Part shown: positions 1 through 9,363 of the stretch, piece by piece | Layout of the letters: every line of letters starts with the position of its first letter | Position numbering within the stretch: the stretch's first letter is position 1 | DNA from: Paraburkholderia phenazinium | GTDB taxonomy: Bacteria; Pseudomonadota; Gammaproteobacteria; Burkholderiales; Burkholderiaceae | Reading direction: 5' to 3' | NCBI RefSeq assembly: GCF_900142845.1 | Contig: NZ_FSRU01000001.1 | Coordinates: 372,001-436,000, forward strand | Length of the DNA stretch: 64,000 nt | Notes under the pieces: model-generated | The model's input: the letters and a program-made list of their open reading frames with translations, nothing else | Databases searched by the model: none | Told to the model about the DNA's origin: nothing | Translations under genes and position numbers: made by a program

Positions 1-94
1 GCGGCGAATGGACGAATGGACGACCGATCGCGATCGGTATATAACAACATTAGAGATTCATTCACCCCTGCCACACATGGAGAGATGGTCCATC

Positions 95-352
95 ATGACG
101 CGTGATGTTTCGCAAAAGCAGGAAACGGGCGAAAGGCCCGATCTCGAACACCTTGACGCAGCCATCAGCCACGTCGACCAGTTGGTGAGTTCGGGCGGCA
201 TTGCATCGGGCGCGGCCAAAGGGCTGTTGTATAGCCTGATCGAAACGCTGGGCACGCTGGTGGGCGATCCGGATCTACCGGAGCACGCCCGTTCCGGCTA
301 TGAAGGCTTGCTGGAAACCGCCCGCGAATTACGGATCAAGCTCGAACACTGA
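95..352 (+). CDS. Conserved hypothetical protein, 85 aa
   Basis: I do not recognise this family. The frame stays open further upstream (possible ATG at 8), but the ATG at 95 has a purine-rich GGAGAGA ribosome-binding site about eight bases before it and gives a compact protein starting MTRDVSQKQ, so I prefer it. The product is acidic and predicted largely helical (LDAAISHVDQL, GLLETARELRIKLEH at the C-terminus), with no signal peptide, membrane segment or cysteine. It is a small soluble cytoplasmic protein. The next gene, on the opposite strand, ends only 15 bases away, so the two converge. Confidence 0.6.
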   Translation: MTRDVSQKQETGERPDLEHLDAAISHVDQLVSSGGIASGAAKGLLYSLIETLGTLVGDPDLPEHARSGYEGLLETARELRIKLEH

Positions 353-367
353 AATTGATCTGGAGAT

Positions 368-1591
368 TCACGCTTCCGCGCTTTCTTGCGCGGCTAGCGC
401 TTCCAGCAGAGCCTCCGGCGCCGACGTGATCTGCACGTTCGGCGTGCCATGCCAGTCCGCACAGCGCTGGAACGCGCGCTGAAGGTCCGCGGCGAGACGG
501 CCGCTGACGCGCACTCCCGGTTCCAGATGAACCGCCTTCAGTTCGAAGATGCCGCTCGTCCGGTGCGCCTTCGCATCGGCGCGGCCTACCAGCTTGCCGC
601 GGCTCAGGATCGGCAGCACGAAATAGCCGTACTTGCGTTTGGCCGCCGGCGTATAGCATTCGATTGCATAGTCGAAGTCGAACAGCGCGGCGGCGCGCTT
701 GCGGTCCCACACGACCGGGTCGAACGGCGACAGCAAGGTCGTCACGGTCGAGGTCAGTTTGCCGTTGATGGCATCGTCGATCAGCGGTGCAAACTCATGA
801 TGCACGTAGGTGTCCTGCTTCCAGCCATCGACGCGAACCGGGATCAACTCGCCTTCGTCGGCCAGTGCGTGCAGCGCATCGACATAGGGCCGGCGCGGCA
901 GGCGGTAGTAATCGGCGACCCAATCGGCGCGCGCGACGCCCAGGGCGCGGCAACTGCGCCGCAGCACTTCCTGCGCAACCGCCTCTGCCGGCTGCAGATC
1001 GCGCTGATCGTTCCAGCCCGGCAGCACCCGTTCGGTCAGATCGTAGACACGATGAAAATTGCGCCGCTCGGCCACCATCAATTGACCGATGGCGAACAGC
1101 ACTTCGAGGTGGCGCTTCTCCGGCTTCCAGTCCCACCAGCCGTTACTCTTGCCCGCCTCACGGACAAAATCCGCCGAGCGGACCGGTCCGTTTGCGCGGA
1201 TCTGTTCGAGCAGGCGCGCGATTTCCTTGCGGTATTTCTTGTGCCACTCCGCCGCGTATTTCCAGCCCATACCGCTGGGGTCGAGCATGCGGTGACGCAG
1301 CAGGCCGTAGTCTTCGATCGGCACGAAGCAGGCCTCGTGCGACCAGTATTCGAAGAGCTGGCCTTCGGCGAGATGCTCGTCGAGCCACTGCGGCGTGTAG
1401 GCGCCGAGGCGGCTGAACAGCACGAGGTAAGGGCTGCGTGCGACGACGTGAATCGTGTCGATCTGCAACTGCGCCATGCGGCGAATTGCGTCGAGGACGT
1501 CGGCTTTGGTGGCTTTGCGGCGCGGCGGGGTCAACAAACCTTGCGCGGCCAGATGGAGGGTGCGGGCGGCGGATAACGGGAGAGTCTTCAC
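368..1591 (-). CDS. YcaQ/AlkX-type winged-helix DNA glycosylase
   Basis: This 407-residue protein belongs to the HTH_42 (YcaQ/AlkZ) family. These are tandem winged-helix DNA glycosylases that remove alkylated bases and unhook interstrand crosslinks. The N-terminus (LSAARTLHLAAQGLL) and the segment RRMAQLQIDTIHVVARSPYLVLFSRLG are family signatures. Q43 and D45 in QLQID form the Q-x-D arrangement I associate with the YcaQ/AlkX branch, whereas AlkZ-type enzymes use Q-x-Q. Length is typical (about 400 aa) and there is no signal peptide, so it acts in the cytoplasm on DNA. It is monocistronic here and transcribed away from the cNMP-binding reductase, also on the minus strand. Catalytic class is inferred from the motif. 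Confidence 0.85.
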   Translation of the reverse strand: MKTLPLSAARTLHLAAQGLLTPPRRKATKADVLDAIRRMAQLQIDTIHVVARSPYLVLFSRLGAYTPQWLDEHLAEGQLFEYWSHEACFVPIEDYGLLRHRMLDPSGMGWKYAAEWHKKYRKEIARLLEQIRANGPVRSADFVREAGKSNGWWDWKPEKRHLEVLFAIGQLMVAERRNFHRVYDLTERVLPGWNDQRDLQPAEAVAQEVLRRSCRALGVARADWVADYYRLPRRPYVDALHALADEGELIPVRVDGWKQDTYVHHEFAPLIDDAINGKLTSTVTTLLSPFDPVVWDRKRAAALFDFDYAIECYTPAAKRKYGYFVLPILSRGKLVGRADAKAHRTSGIFELKAVHLEPGVRVSGRLAADLQRAFQRCADWHGTPNVQITSAPEALLEALAAQESAEA

Positions 1592-1711
1592 GCGGTCGAT
1601 CGCTGAGTGGAGGGAGCGGCGCAGCGGCGCTGACGAACTGGCGCCTGGGCGGACCCCGAAGAGGCGCCGCCCGGCCGGACAACCGCTACTTTAGCGCGAA
1701 TGCGCCAGGCG

Positions 1712-3433
1712 TCATGCGCCCAGTGCCACGGCCTCCGGCTCTCCCGCGGCGATGGCCAGCATCTGATGGATCTGCGAGACCACGGCAGCCCCTTCGCCCA
1801 CTGCCGCTGCCACGCGCTTCGTCGAGCCCGCGCGCGCATCGCCGATCGCGAACACGCCATCAACCGTGGTGCCGAGATCGCAGGTGGAGTTCAGGCCTTT
1901 TTCGCCGGTCAGCACGAAGCCTTTCGGGTCGAGTTGCACACCGCAGGTTTGCAGCCACTCGGTGTTCGGATCCGCGCCGGTGAAGAGAAACAGATGACGC
2001 GTGTCGAAACGGTCCGTGCCGTCCGCCAACGGCGCCTTCAACACCACCGACGCGAGACCGACCTCATCCGCATCGAGCCGCCCGATCTCCGTATGCGGAT
2101 GCACGAACACATTCGGCAACGAGCGGATCCGGTCGATCAGATAGCGCGACATGGTCGCTTCGAAGCCGCTGCGCCGGATCAGCACATGCACTTTCGCCGC
2201 GTGCGTGGCGAGATAGACGATGGCCTGACCGGCGGAATTGCCGCCGCCCACCAGCACGATCTCTTCGCGCTTGCAGAGCTTGGCTTCGACAGGCGAGGCC
2301 CAGTAGTAGACGCCGCGTCCATCGAAACGCTCGAGACCCTCGATGGCGGGCCGCCGGTACACGGCGCCGCTCGCAATCACGATGGTGCGCGCTTTCACGC
2401 TGCCGCCGCACTTGAGTTCGAGGCGATGTGGCGACTCCTCGCAATGCAGGGATTTGACCCTGACCGGAATGGCCACGTGTGCGCCGAACTTCTGCGCCTG
2501 CACAAACGCGCGGCCGGCCAGCGCCTGACCGCTGATGCCGGTGGGAAAGCCCAGATAGTTCTCGATGCGCGAACTGGCGCCCGCCTGGCCGCCTGGCGCG
2601 CGGCTGTCGAGCACGATCACCGAGAGGCCTTCCGAGGCCGCGTAAACCGCGGTCGCGAGTCCCGCCGGGCCGGCGCCGACGATGGCGACGTCGTAGATCA
2701 ACGACGCATCGAGTTCGGGCAGCATGCCGAGGCAGGTCGCGAGTTGCGGATCGCTCGGATGACGCAGCACGGAACCGTCCGGACAGATCACGAGCGGCAG
2801 ATCGTCAGGCTGCGCGCCGAACTGTTCGATCAGGCTGAGCGCGTCGTCGTTGCGTTCGTCGATCACCGAATGCGGGTGACCGTTGCGCGACAAAAAGCCT
2901 TGCAGCGAGACGAGCCGTGCGTCGTTGCTCTTGCCTACCAGGATCGGGCCGCCCGCGCCCTTTTCGATCAGCGAGACGCGCCGCAGGATCAGCGCACGCA
3001 TGATGCGCTCGCCCAGTTCCGCTTCCGCCACGATCAACGCGCGTAGCCGGATGGGGGGAATCAGCAGCGCCTCGACGGGTTCAAGCGCCATCCCGCTGAC
3101 GAGACAGACACGCCCGGACAGTTGACCGACTTCGGCTAGGAACTGCTTGGGACCACGCTCGGAAATGAGGCGCTCGCGTCCCAGTCCATCGCGTTGGAAA
3201 ACCTTGACGCGTCCTGCCAGCGTCACGAACATGCCCGGCCCGATATGACCGGTTTCGAACAGCAATTGACCGGGTTCCCAGTGTTGCACTTCGCCGAATT
3301 TGCGCAGCCGGTTGATTTCTTCCCAGGTCAGTTCGGGGAACATCTGATGTTCCCGTGTCGCCAGCGAAGAGAACGGCGCGTCGGCAACCACAGCTTGTTG
3401 TTGTTGCACTTCGGCTTCTTGAATCTCAACCAT
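1712..3433 (-). CDS. Cyclic-nucleotide-binding domain fused to a thioredoxin-reductase-like FAD/NAD(P) oxidoreductase
   Basis: A 573-residue fusion. Residues of roughly 35-150 form a cNMP-binding fold (WEPGQLLFETGHIGPGMFVTLAGRV). A linker region of about 160-240 resembles a glutaredoxin-like segment. From about 245 a thioredoxin-reductase-like module follows, with FAD motif GAGPAGLA, a GGQAGASSRIENYLGFPTG block and NAD(P) motif GGGNSAGQA. The redox CxxC that thioredoxin reductases carry just before the NAD(P) motif is absent (YYWASPVEAKLC instead), so it cannot work as a classical TrxR. Start ATG 3433 has a good AGAAGGAG site; the frame is open 3 bp upstream as TTG, which I reject. The architecture recurs in proteobacteria; the electron acceptor is unknown. 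Confidence 0.85.
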   Translation of the reverse strand: MVEIQEAEVQQQQAVVADAPFSSLATREHQMFPELTWEEINRLRKFGEVQHWEPGQLLFETGHIGPGMFVTLAGRVKVFQRDGLGRERLISERGPKQFLAEVGQLSGRVCLVSGMALEPVEALLIPPIRLRALIVAEAELGERIMRALILRRVSLIEKGAGGPILVGKSNDARLVSLQGFLSRNGHPHSVIDERNDDALSLIEQFGAQPDDLPLVICPDGSVLRHPSDPQLATCLGMLPELDASLIYDVAIVGAGPAGLATAVYAASEGLSVIVLDSRAPGGQAGASSRIENYLGFPTGISGQALAGRAFVQAQKFGAHVAIPVRVKSLHCEESPHRLELKCGGSVKARTIVIASGAVYRRPAIEGLERFDGRGVYYWASPVEAKLCKREEIVLVGGGNSAGQAIVYLATHAAKVHVLIRRSGFEATMSRYLIDRIRSLPNVFVHPHTEIGRLDADEVGLASVVLKAPLADGTDRFDTRHLFLFTGADPNTEWLQTCGVQLDPKGFVLTGEKGLNSTCDLGTTVDGVFAIGDARAGSTKRVAAAVGEGAAVVSQIHQMLAIAAGEPEAVALGA

Positions 3434-3562
3434 CAAACCGCTCCTTCTGTTTTATGGTCCAGCTTATGGTCCAGCATAGGGTTCGGCGACGAGGGCAGAC
3501 GCCAGGCAAACGGGCAACCGGCCACAGGCGATCGGCAAACCGTGCGAGGCCAAGCGGCGTTT

Positions 3563-4549
3563 TTACACCGCCGGCGCTACGCCCGGATGCACTTCGGAGA
3601 CCGGCTCTTCGTCCAGCGGCTCGAGTTGCCGCCCGGCGTCGCGCCATGCGTCGAGACCGCCGCGCAGCGGCAGCACGTCGCTGAAACCGGCTTCGTTGAG
3701 TTGCTTGGCCATCCAGGCCGCCGAAATTTCATTCGGGCACGAACAGTAGATGACGAGTTTCTGCTCGGGCGAGTACTTCGCGACGATTTCATTGAGTTGG
3801 CGCTCGTCGGCGAACTGCGTGCCCGGAATCACGAACGGATCGAGCTTGCGCTTCTCGCGCGAACGAATGTCGAACAACACCGGTGGCTTGCCCTCGGCGA
3901 TCAGCGCGTAGAGCTCATCGACTTCCATCCGAGCAGTGGCGAGCTTGTTGATGAGCTGGCGCCGGCGGATCCAGCGGTAAGTGGCATAGAGTAGCAGCAA
4001 CGCGAGGATCGCCACGCCCGCCATGCGGCCAAGGCGGCCTGCGCCGGCCATCAGCATGTCGATCTGCTGCGCGAACAGCGCGCCGATGACGAGACCGGTA
4101 CCCGACCACAGGGCGGCGCCGATGCTGTCATAGGTCAGGAAGGTGCGGTAGGCCGTGCCCATCGCGCCGGCCATCGGAATGGAGACGATCGACAGGCCCG
4201 GCACGAACTTCGCCACGGCGAGCACGCGCACGCCCCAGCGGCCGAAGAAGCGCTCGGTCTTCTTCACGCAGGTGTCGCGCGAGAGCGACAGCTTGCAGAG
4301 TGTCTTCAGCGTGTTGCCGCCGTAGATGCGGCCCGCGAGGTACCACACGCTGTCGCCGATCAGCGTGGCGAAGATGGCGAGGATGAGCACCGACGCGAGT
4401 TGTGTGCCGACGGTGGCCGGATGCATGGCCGCCATCGCGCCGAACAGGACGAGACACGGCATCGCGGGCACGGGCAGCCCGAGCGATGCGGCGAGCACAT
4501 TGGCAAAGACGAGTGCAGGCCCGTACTGCTCGACGAGGTCATGTAGCAT
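3563..4549 (-). CDS. DedA-family (VTT domain) membrane protein fused to a rhodanese domain
   Basis: 328 residues. The first ~205 residues form a DedA/VTT integral membrane domain: hydrophobic helices at about 10-70, 120-165 and 170-195, and the amphipathic patch with FFGRWGVRVLAVAKFVPGLS typical of the family. DedA proteins are linked to polyprenyl-phosphate or phospholipid scrambling and membrane homeostasis. The C-terminal ~110 residues are rhodanese-like (PPVLFDIRSREKRK, then VIYCSCPNEISAAWMAKQL and LRGGLDAW), with the catalytic-loop cysteine present as C-S-C. That domain is predicted to be cytoplasmic. Fusion of DedA with rhodanese is known in Burkholderiales. What it couples is unclear; sulfur transfer at the membrane would be an inference. 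Confidence 0.85.
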   Translation of the reverse strand: MLHDLVEQYGPALVFANVLAASLGLPVPAMPCLVLFGAMAAMHPATVGTQLASVLILAIFATLIGDSVWYLAGRIYGGNTLKTLCKLSLSRDTCVKKTERFFGRWGVRVLAVAKFVPGLSIVSIPMAGAMGTAYRTFLTYDSIGAALWSGTGLVIGALFAQQIDMLMAGAGRLGRMAGVAILALLLLYATYRWIRRRQLINKLATARMEVDELYALIAEGKPPVLFDIRSREKRKLDPFVIPGTQFADERQLNEIVAKYSPEQKLVIYCSCPNEISAAWMAKQLNEAGFSDVLPLRGGLDAWRDAGRQLEPLDEEPVSEVHPGVAPAV

Positions 4550-4835
4550 CGGCTTACTTCCGTGGCCGTTTCCGGTGGGAAGCGAAGAGGGAACTTATCG
4601 ATTATGGACGCATTTCCGTGACGTGCAAGCGTCCGGTAATGTGGTGTGCGGGTAAAGCCGGAGAAGCCTTGCTGGGTCAGCCGCAGCGGGCAGAAAGCCG
4701 CGCGTGGAGCGACGTTCCGGCCAGCCGGTCAAGGTGGGCAAATGCGGCTGGCGGACGGGGGTTGCAGACGAGGGGCGCGCTTGCGGTTCGGCGGCAGGTG
4801 TGCGGCATTCGCGTGCGCCAATGCCGCCACCCCTG

Positions 4836-5087
4836 TCAACTACGGTGATTGTGCTGTTCGCCCGGCAGTTCGGCACCGTGCGCGCGAATGGCCGCAATCA
4901 GTTCCGCCGGGGTGATTTCATAACGCACTTCGCGGTGGATGCCCGGCTTGCGTTCGTCGACTTCGATCAGAAGAATACCCTTGCCGTCTTCTGTCGATTC
5001 GAGGCGCAGCGAGCGAAGTTCGCGCGCCGTTGCGTCGTCGTATTCGGTGAGCAGGGCCATTGACCCGGAAGACCCGGTAGTGCGCAT
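4836..5087 (-). CDS. Conserved hypothetical protein, 83 aa
   Basis: Small acidic soluble protein (MRTTGSSGSMALLTEY at the start, IAAIRAHGAELPGEQHNHRS at the end). The frame is open further upstream, but the residues there are arginine-rich and do not look like protein, and a GAGGACAAC Shine-Dalgarno-like sequence precedes the ATG at 5087. An internal ATG nine codons later is an alternative start. The centre (LRLESTEDGKGILLIEVDERKPGIHREVRYEI) reads as beta strands. No known domain, signal peptide or membrane segment is visible. The 286 bases between it and the DedA-rhodanese gene hold no convincing ORF. Confidence 0.55.
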   Translation of the reverse strand: MRTTGSSGSMALLTEYDDATARELRSLRLESTEDGKGILLIEVDERKPGIHREVRYEITPAELIAAIRAHGAELPGEQHNHRS

Positions 5088-5543
5088 CGAAGTTGTCCTC
5101 GTTCCGTTGTTGATCAAACCCATTGTACGGGCAGCTTGGCGCGCCGTGTTTCGCGCATGGCCGATACCGTGACATCCCACGCACCTCGGAGAGCCGCGCC
5201 ACGCAATGTTATCCGGCCTGCGGCTGCGTCGTGGCAACCAGTTTAACGCGACTCATTGCGTCGCAAGATGCATTTTTCGTGCCCCGCTGCGGTGCAACCA
5301 TTCCGCCCGATTGTCACGGCCCTGACGCGCGGCCGGGTTAGGCGGTTGCGCCGCGAATGTGCGCAGCGGGCGTTTAATCCGGGGCCGCTGCACGCGCTTA
5401 GGGCACGCGTCGGGCACGCTTACGGCACCAGCCGCCGCCCTTTTGCTGTAAACGGTGCGACCCGTTCCGCCGTTGACCGGCGTCGCCATACTCATGTCCG
5501 AATCTGGCCAGTGACGCACCCGGGGATGCGCTACATTGCCAGC
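5088..5543. other. Intergenic region between a small minus-strand gene and the Ada-AlkA gene
   Basis: About 450 bases that separate divergent genes. The Ada-AlkA frame is open through most of it, but the encoded stretch (arginine-rich, no family similarity) does not look like protein, so I treat it as leader DNA holding the two promoters. An Ada box could not be picked out with confidence. Confidence 0.5.
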
Positions 5544-6986
5544 ATGACTCTCGATCGTGAAACCTGCTATCAGGCGGTACTCTCGCGCGACCGGCGCTTT
5601 GACGGCTGGTTCTTCGTGGCGGTGACGTCGACAGGTATTTATTGCCGTCCAGTGTGCCCGGTCCGGCCGCCGAAGTTCGCGAATTGCCGTTTTTACGCGA
5701 ACGCTGCGTTGGCTGAGCATGCGGGATTTCGACCGTGCTTGCGGTGCCGTCCGGAACTGGCGCCCGGTCACGGCTTGCTCGATGTCTCGGCGCCGCTCGC
5801 ACAGGCGGCCGCTGCGCTGATCGACGGCGGCTTTCTCAACGACAGCAACCTCACCGCGCTGGCCGCGCGAATCGGCGTGAGTGCGCGACATCTGCGGCGC
5901 ATATTCGAAGCGGAGTTCGGCGTGTCGCCGATCGATTACGCGCAGACGCAACGCTTGTTGCTGGCGAAGCGTCTCCTGACCGACACCACGTTGCAGGCCG
6001 CGGAGATTGCCTTGACGGCGGGCTTCGGCAGCGTGCGTCGTTTCAACGACCTGTTCCGCAGTCGCTACGGCTTTAGTCCGGCGCGTTTGCGCCAGCGTCG
6101 GCGCGAGGCGGTGAGTACCGACACCTTCACGTTCGAACTGGGCTATCGGCCGCCGTTTGCATGGGATGCGCTCCTCTATCACCTCACCGACCACGCGATC
6201 GAAGGTGTCGAACAGGTAACGGAGCGCAGCTATGCGCGTGCCGTCGATATCCGGCAGGACGGCCGGCACGTCACCGGTTGGCTGCAGGCAGAGGACGTGC
6301 CGTCGCGGCACGCGCTGCGGCTCACGGTGACGGCTTCGTTGACCGCGGTGTTGCCGCGTCTGCTGTCGCAGGTGCGGCACTTCTTCGATCTCGATTGCCG
6401 TCCTGATCTGATCGACGCCCGACTCGGCGAACTGGCCGCATCGCTGCCGGGCATTCGGGTGCCCGGCGCGTTCGACGGCTTCGAAATCGCCGTGCGTGCC
6501 ATCGCCATGCGTCAGTGGCCGCGCGCCGACGCATGTGCATGGCTGCGCCGGATCGCCGAGACGTTCGGTGCGCGCGTGACACAGGCGCCGGAGGGCTTGC
6601 GTGCGGCGTTCGCCACGGCGGACGTGCTGGCGCAAGTGCCCGCTGAGACGCTGCGGGCAACCGGACTATCGGCACGGGGTGTCCACCTGTTGCTGAAACT
6701 CGCTGATGACGTCGTCCAGCGGCGGGTGTTTCTCGAACCTTTGACCCCGCTCGAGGAGACGCTTGCGCATTTGCGCACTGAGGTGGGCTTCGACGAGTGG
6801 TCGGTCCAATACATCGCGATGCGGGCGATCGGCTGGCCGAATGCATTTCCGGCGGGCGATCCGTTGAGTGCCGCAAGTGCGGCAAGCGCCGCATCGACCG
6901 ACAGCGCCGCGCAATGGGCGCCGTGGCGCGCGTATGCGGCGCAGCACCTCGCGCTCGTTCACGAAGAAAAGGCACACGCGGCATGA
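5544..6986 (+). CDS. Ada-like methyl-acceptor/AraC regulator fused to AlkA-type 3-methyladenine DNA glycosylase
   Basis: 480 residues in three modules. Residues 1-75 form the Ada zinc domain, with methyl-acceptor and zinc cysteines in GIYCRPVCPVRPP and FRPCLRCRPE. Residues ~85-180 are an AraC-type double HTH (LAARIGVSARHLRRIF, IALTAGFGSVRRFNDLFR). From ~190 an AlkA N-terminal and HhH-GPD region follows. The catalytic aspartate is kept in AFPAGD, and the EWSVQYIAMRAIG block matches AlkA, but the hairpin usually reading GIGPWT is GFDEWS. A low-complexity SAASAASAASTDSA insert follows the catalytic site. The enzyme would excise alkylated bases and act as a methylation-sensing activator. Start 5544 fits family length; ATG 5526 is possible. 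It overlaps ogt by ATGA. Confidence 0.85.
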   Translation: MTLDRETCYQAVLSRDRRFDGWFFVAVTSTGIYCRPVCPVRPPKFANCRFYANAALAEHAGFRPCLRCRPELAPGHGLLDVSAPLAQAAAALIDGGFLNDSNLTALAARIGVSARHLRRIFEAEFGVSPIDYAQTQRLLLAKRLLTDTTLQAAEIALTAGFGSVRRFNDLFRSRYGFSPARLRQRRREAVSTDTFTFELGYRPPFAWDALLYHLTDHAIEGVEQVTERSYARAVDIRQDGRHVTGWLQAEDVPSRHALRLTVTASLTAVLPRLLSQVRHFFDLDCRPDLIDARLGELAASLPGIRVPGAFDGFEIAVRAIAMRQWPRADACAWLRRIAETFGARVTQAPEGLRAAFATADVLAQVPAETLRATGLSARGVHLLLKLADDVVQRRVFLEPLTPLEETLAHLRTEVGFDEWSVQYIAMRAIGWPNAFPAGDPLSAASAASAASTDSAAQWAPWRAYAAQHLALVHEEKAHAA

Positions 6987-7522
6987 AACACTACCTGTCG
7001 ATTCCCAGTCCGCTCGGTACGATGTTGCTGCGCGCAGAAGACGACGCGCTCACCGGCGTGTACTTTGTCGGCCAGAAGTACTTCCCGCTGGATGCTCCGA
7101 ACGCGGCCAACATGGCGGTCGCTGCGCCGTCACGCGTACTGGCGGAAAGTGCGGAGCAACTCGCCGAATATTTCGCCGGCGAGCGGCAGCGTTTCACTGT
7201 CCGGCTGCAGATGGCGGGTTCGACGTTTCAGCGGCGCGTCTGGAGCGAACTCGTGAAGATCCCGTTTGGGGAGATCGCAAGCTACGGGCAGCTCGCCCTG
7301 CGCCTCGGTCTCGCCGCGGGCAGTGCGCGTGCGGTGGGGGCGGCGAACGGGCGCAACCCGGTGTCGATCATCGTGCCGTGCCACCGGGTGATATCGAGCG
7401 CGGGCGAACTCACCGGATACGCCGGTGGACTAGAGCGCAAGGCCGCGTTGCTGACGCTCGAACGGCCCGCGGCCGCGCAACCACGGCAACTGGAATTGCT
7501 CGATACCGAAGGCGTGCGATAG
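6983..7522 (+). CDS. ogt: Methylated-DNA--[protein]-cysteine S-methyltransferase
   Basis: 179-residue Ogt/AGT protein that removes O6-methyl groups from guanine (and O4-methylthymine) by irreversible transfer to its own cysteine. The active-site block PCHRVI, the preceding RAVGAANGRNP arginine-finger helix, and the FGEIASYGQLA segment are intact. The N-terminal ribonuclease-H-like domain starts MKHYLSIPSPLGTMLL. The start codon overlaps the stop of the Ada-AlkA gene as ATGA, so translation is coupled and the two form an adaptive-response operon against alkylation. The C-terminus extends some 25 residues past the usual end (PAAAQPRQLELLDTEGVR), with no recognisable domain. Confidence 0.93.
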   Translation: MKHYLSIPSPLGTMLLRAEDDALTGVYFVGQKYFPLDAPNAANMAVAAPSRVLAESAEQLAEYFAGERQRFTVRLQMAGSTFQRRVWSELVKIPFGEIASYGQLALRLGLAAGSARAVGAANGRNPVSIIVPCHRVISSAGELTGYAGGLERKAALLTLERPAAAQPRQLELLDTEGVR

Positions 7523-7572
7523 TCCACATCCGGCGCGCGAACGCAGACGCAACATAGGCAAAAGCGCAGATA

Positions 7573-7603
7573 AAAAATAGCCCGTCCGCAATGGGACGGG
7601 CTG
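7573..7603 (-). terminator. Rho-independent terminator of the chemoreceptor gene
   Basis: A perfect 9-bp stem, AGCCCGTCC (7580-7588) and GGACGGGCT (7595-7603), encloses a six-base loop. Read on the minus strand, the stem is followed by ATTTTTTAT. It lies about 110 bases past the stop of the minus-strand chemoreceptor gene. There is no T-run on the plus strand, so it probably does not stop ogt transcripts efficiently. Confidence 0.8.
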
Positions 7604-7713
7604 CCAAAACGCCGTTATTACTCGGGTCAGCCAGCCCCGCACAACCAGGGCACTGACGGGCTTATCCTGAGCCGCACGCGCGCCTTTGTCGAGGTGGGAG
7701 TAACGCCGATCTA

Positions 7714-9363
7714 TCAGACTAAAGCGGCTTCCTTCGACTCGGCCTGGCGCGCCTTCGCGTTGCGTTGCAAGGGCCTCGAAGGCGCTGCGTGGGCAACCGG
7801 CGCGACGTCCGCCACCGTGAACAGGCGCACGGCTTCGTCCAGCACATCGGCCTGTTCCGCGAGACGTTGCGCCGTCGAGGCGGCTTGCTCGACGAGCGCG
7901 GCATTCTGCTGCGTGGCGCCATCCAGATGCGAGACGGCCTGATTCACCTGACGGATACCCTCCGCCTGTTCGCTGCTCGCATTTGCCACTTCGACGATGA
8001 TCGACGAGACGCGGCTGACAGCCTCATCGATCGCGCGCATTTGCGAGCTGGTGCGCGCCACCAGTTCGGTACCTTGCGCGACTTCGGTGGTGCTCGCCTC
8101 CACGACCGACTTGATCTCTTTCGACGACGCCGCGCAACGTTGCGCGAGCATGCGCACCTCGCCGGCAACGACGGCGAACGAGCGACCCGCTTCGCCGGCG
8201 CGCGCCGCTTCGACGGCCGCATTCAAGGCGAGGATGTTGGTCTGAAACGCGATGCCGTCGATCACACCGGTGATGTCCGCAATGCGCTTCGAAGCGGCGG
8301 TGATGCCCGCCATGGTCTGCTCCACCTGGCCCGCGATCTTGCCGCCCACCGCCGCTGCGGCTTGCGCGTCTCTGGCCAGATCGAGCGCGCGCACGCTGGC
8401 GTCGGCGTTGGCCTGCACGGTGGTGGTCAGTTGCTCCATGGTCGCCGCGGTTTCTTCGAGTGAAGCCGCCTGCAATTCGGTGCGGCGCGCCAGATCGACA
8501 TTGCCGCTCGAAATTTCGCGGGCGGCGTCGAGCATGCCGCTGATCTGCGTGCGCACGTCGTAGACGATCGCGGCGAGATTCGCTTTCAACTGGTTCAGCG
8601 CCTGCAGGACTTCGCCCAGGTCGTCGTGACGCGCGATCACCAGGTCGGCGGTGAGATCGCCGGCGGCCAGACGCGTCGCGAATCCTGACATCTCGCGCAC
8701 GGGCTCGGCCAGATGACGGGCAAGCAATTGCCACGAGCCGACGCTGATCAGCGAAGTGACGCCGAAGGCGATCCAGAACGGCAGCGGCGGATGTCCGCCC
8801 CACGCGGCGACACCCGTCAGCAGCAACGCGAGCGGCGCCAGCGCATAGCCGAAGGCCGCGCGGCTTGCGACCGGTAGCCGCATCATCGCCTGCAGTCGCC
8901 CCGCCAGGCCGGTCCTTACGACCGTGCCGCGATGCAGCTTGTGCGAGCGCGAGTTGCCCTCGCGGATCTTCGCGTAGAGCGCTTCGGCTGCGCGCACGGC
9001 CTCGCGGGCCGGCTTCACACGCACGCTCAGATAGCCCACCACGGCGCCTTTTTCGACCACCGGCGTGACGCTCGCGCGTACCCAGTAATAGTCGCCGTTC
9101 TTGCGCCGGTTCTTGACCAGCGCGGTCCAGGGACGGCCGTCGCGAATGGTTGTCCACATGTCGGCGAAGGCTTCGCGGGGCATGTCCGGATGGCGAATCA
9201 GATTGTGCGGCTGGCCGATCAGTTCGTCTTTCGTATAACCGGAAACCGCAATGAACGCCGGATTGCAGTACTCGATGCGGCCGGTCAGGTCGGTCGCGGA
9301 GACGAGCATCTGTGAGGAGGGGAATTCAAACTCTTGCTGTGTAACAGGCTGATTGTTGCGCAT
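7714..9363 (-). CDS. Aer-like methyl-accepting chemotaxis protein with PAS domain
   Basis: 549 residues. An N-terminal PAS domain (about 10-125; [19 protein letters not shown], then [19 protein letters not shown]) is of the FAD-binding Aer type that senses redox state or oxygen. It is followed by a short spacer, two closely spaced membrane helices (~165-215: [15 protein letters not shown] and [16 protein letters not shown]), a HAMP domain, and the MCP signalling domain. The signalling hairpin tip has the conserved [21 protein letters not shown] and [12 protein letters not shown] blocks that contact CheA/CheW. No periplasmic ligand domain is present, consistent with cytoplasmic sensing. No C-terminal CheR-tethering pentapeptide is present. 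Start 9363 has an AAGGAAAG ribosome-binding site; the frame extends 22 codons upstream without support. Confidence 0.92.
   Translation of the reverse strand: MRNNQPVTQQEFEFPSSQMLVSATDLTGRIEYCNPAFIAVSGYTKDELIGQPHNLIRHPDMPREAFADMWTTIRDGRPWTALVKNRRKNGDYYWVRASVTPVVEKGAVVGYLSVRVKPAREAVRAAEALYAKIREGNSRSHKLHRGTVVRTGLAGRLQAMMRLPVASRAAFGYALAPLALLLTGVAAWGGHPPLPFWIAFGVTSLISVGSWQLLARHLAEPVREMSGFATRLAAGDLTADLVIARHDDLGEVLQALNQLKANLAAIVYDVRTQISGMLDAAREISSGNVDLARRTELQAASLEETAATMEQLTTTVQANADASVRALDLARDAQAAAAVGGKIAGQVEQTMAGITAASKRIADITGVIDGIAFQTNILALNAAVEAARAGEAGRSFAVVAGEVRMLAQRCAASSKEIKSVVEASTTEVAQGTELVARTSSQMRAIDEAVSRVSSIIVEVANASSEQAEGIRQVNQAVSHLDGATQQNAALVEQAASTAQRLAEQADVLDEAVRLFTVADVAPVAHAAPSRPLQRNAKARQAESKEAALV

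Noticed and set aside
449..1576. Long plus-strand open frame (375 codons)
   Set aside because: It is antisense to the well-supported YcaQ-type gene; composition is arginine/alanine-rich and no family motif is seen, as usual for high-GC shadow frames.
1700..3046. Plus-strand open frame of 448 codons
   Set aside because: Antisense to the cNMP-binding reductase, no motifs, no ribosome-binding site.
5253..6635. Minus-strand open frame of 460 codons
   Set aside because: Antisense to Ada-AlkA, which has clear domains.
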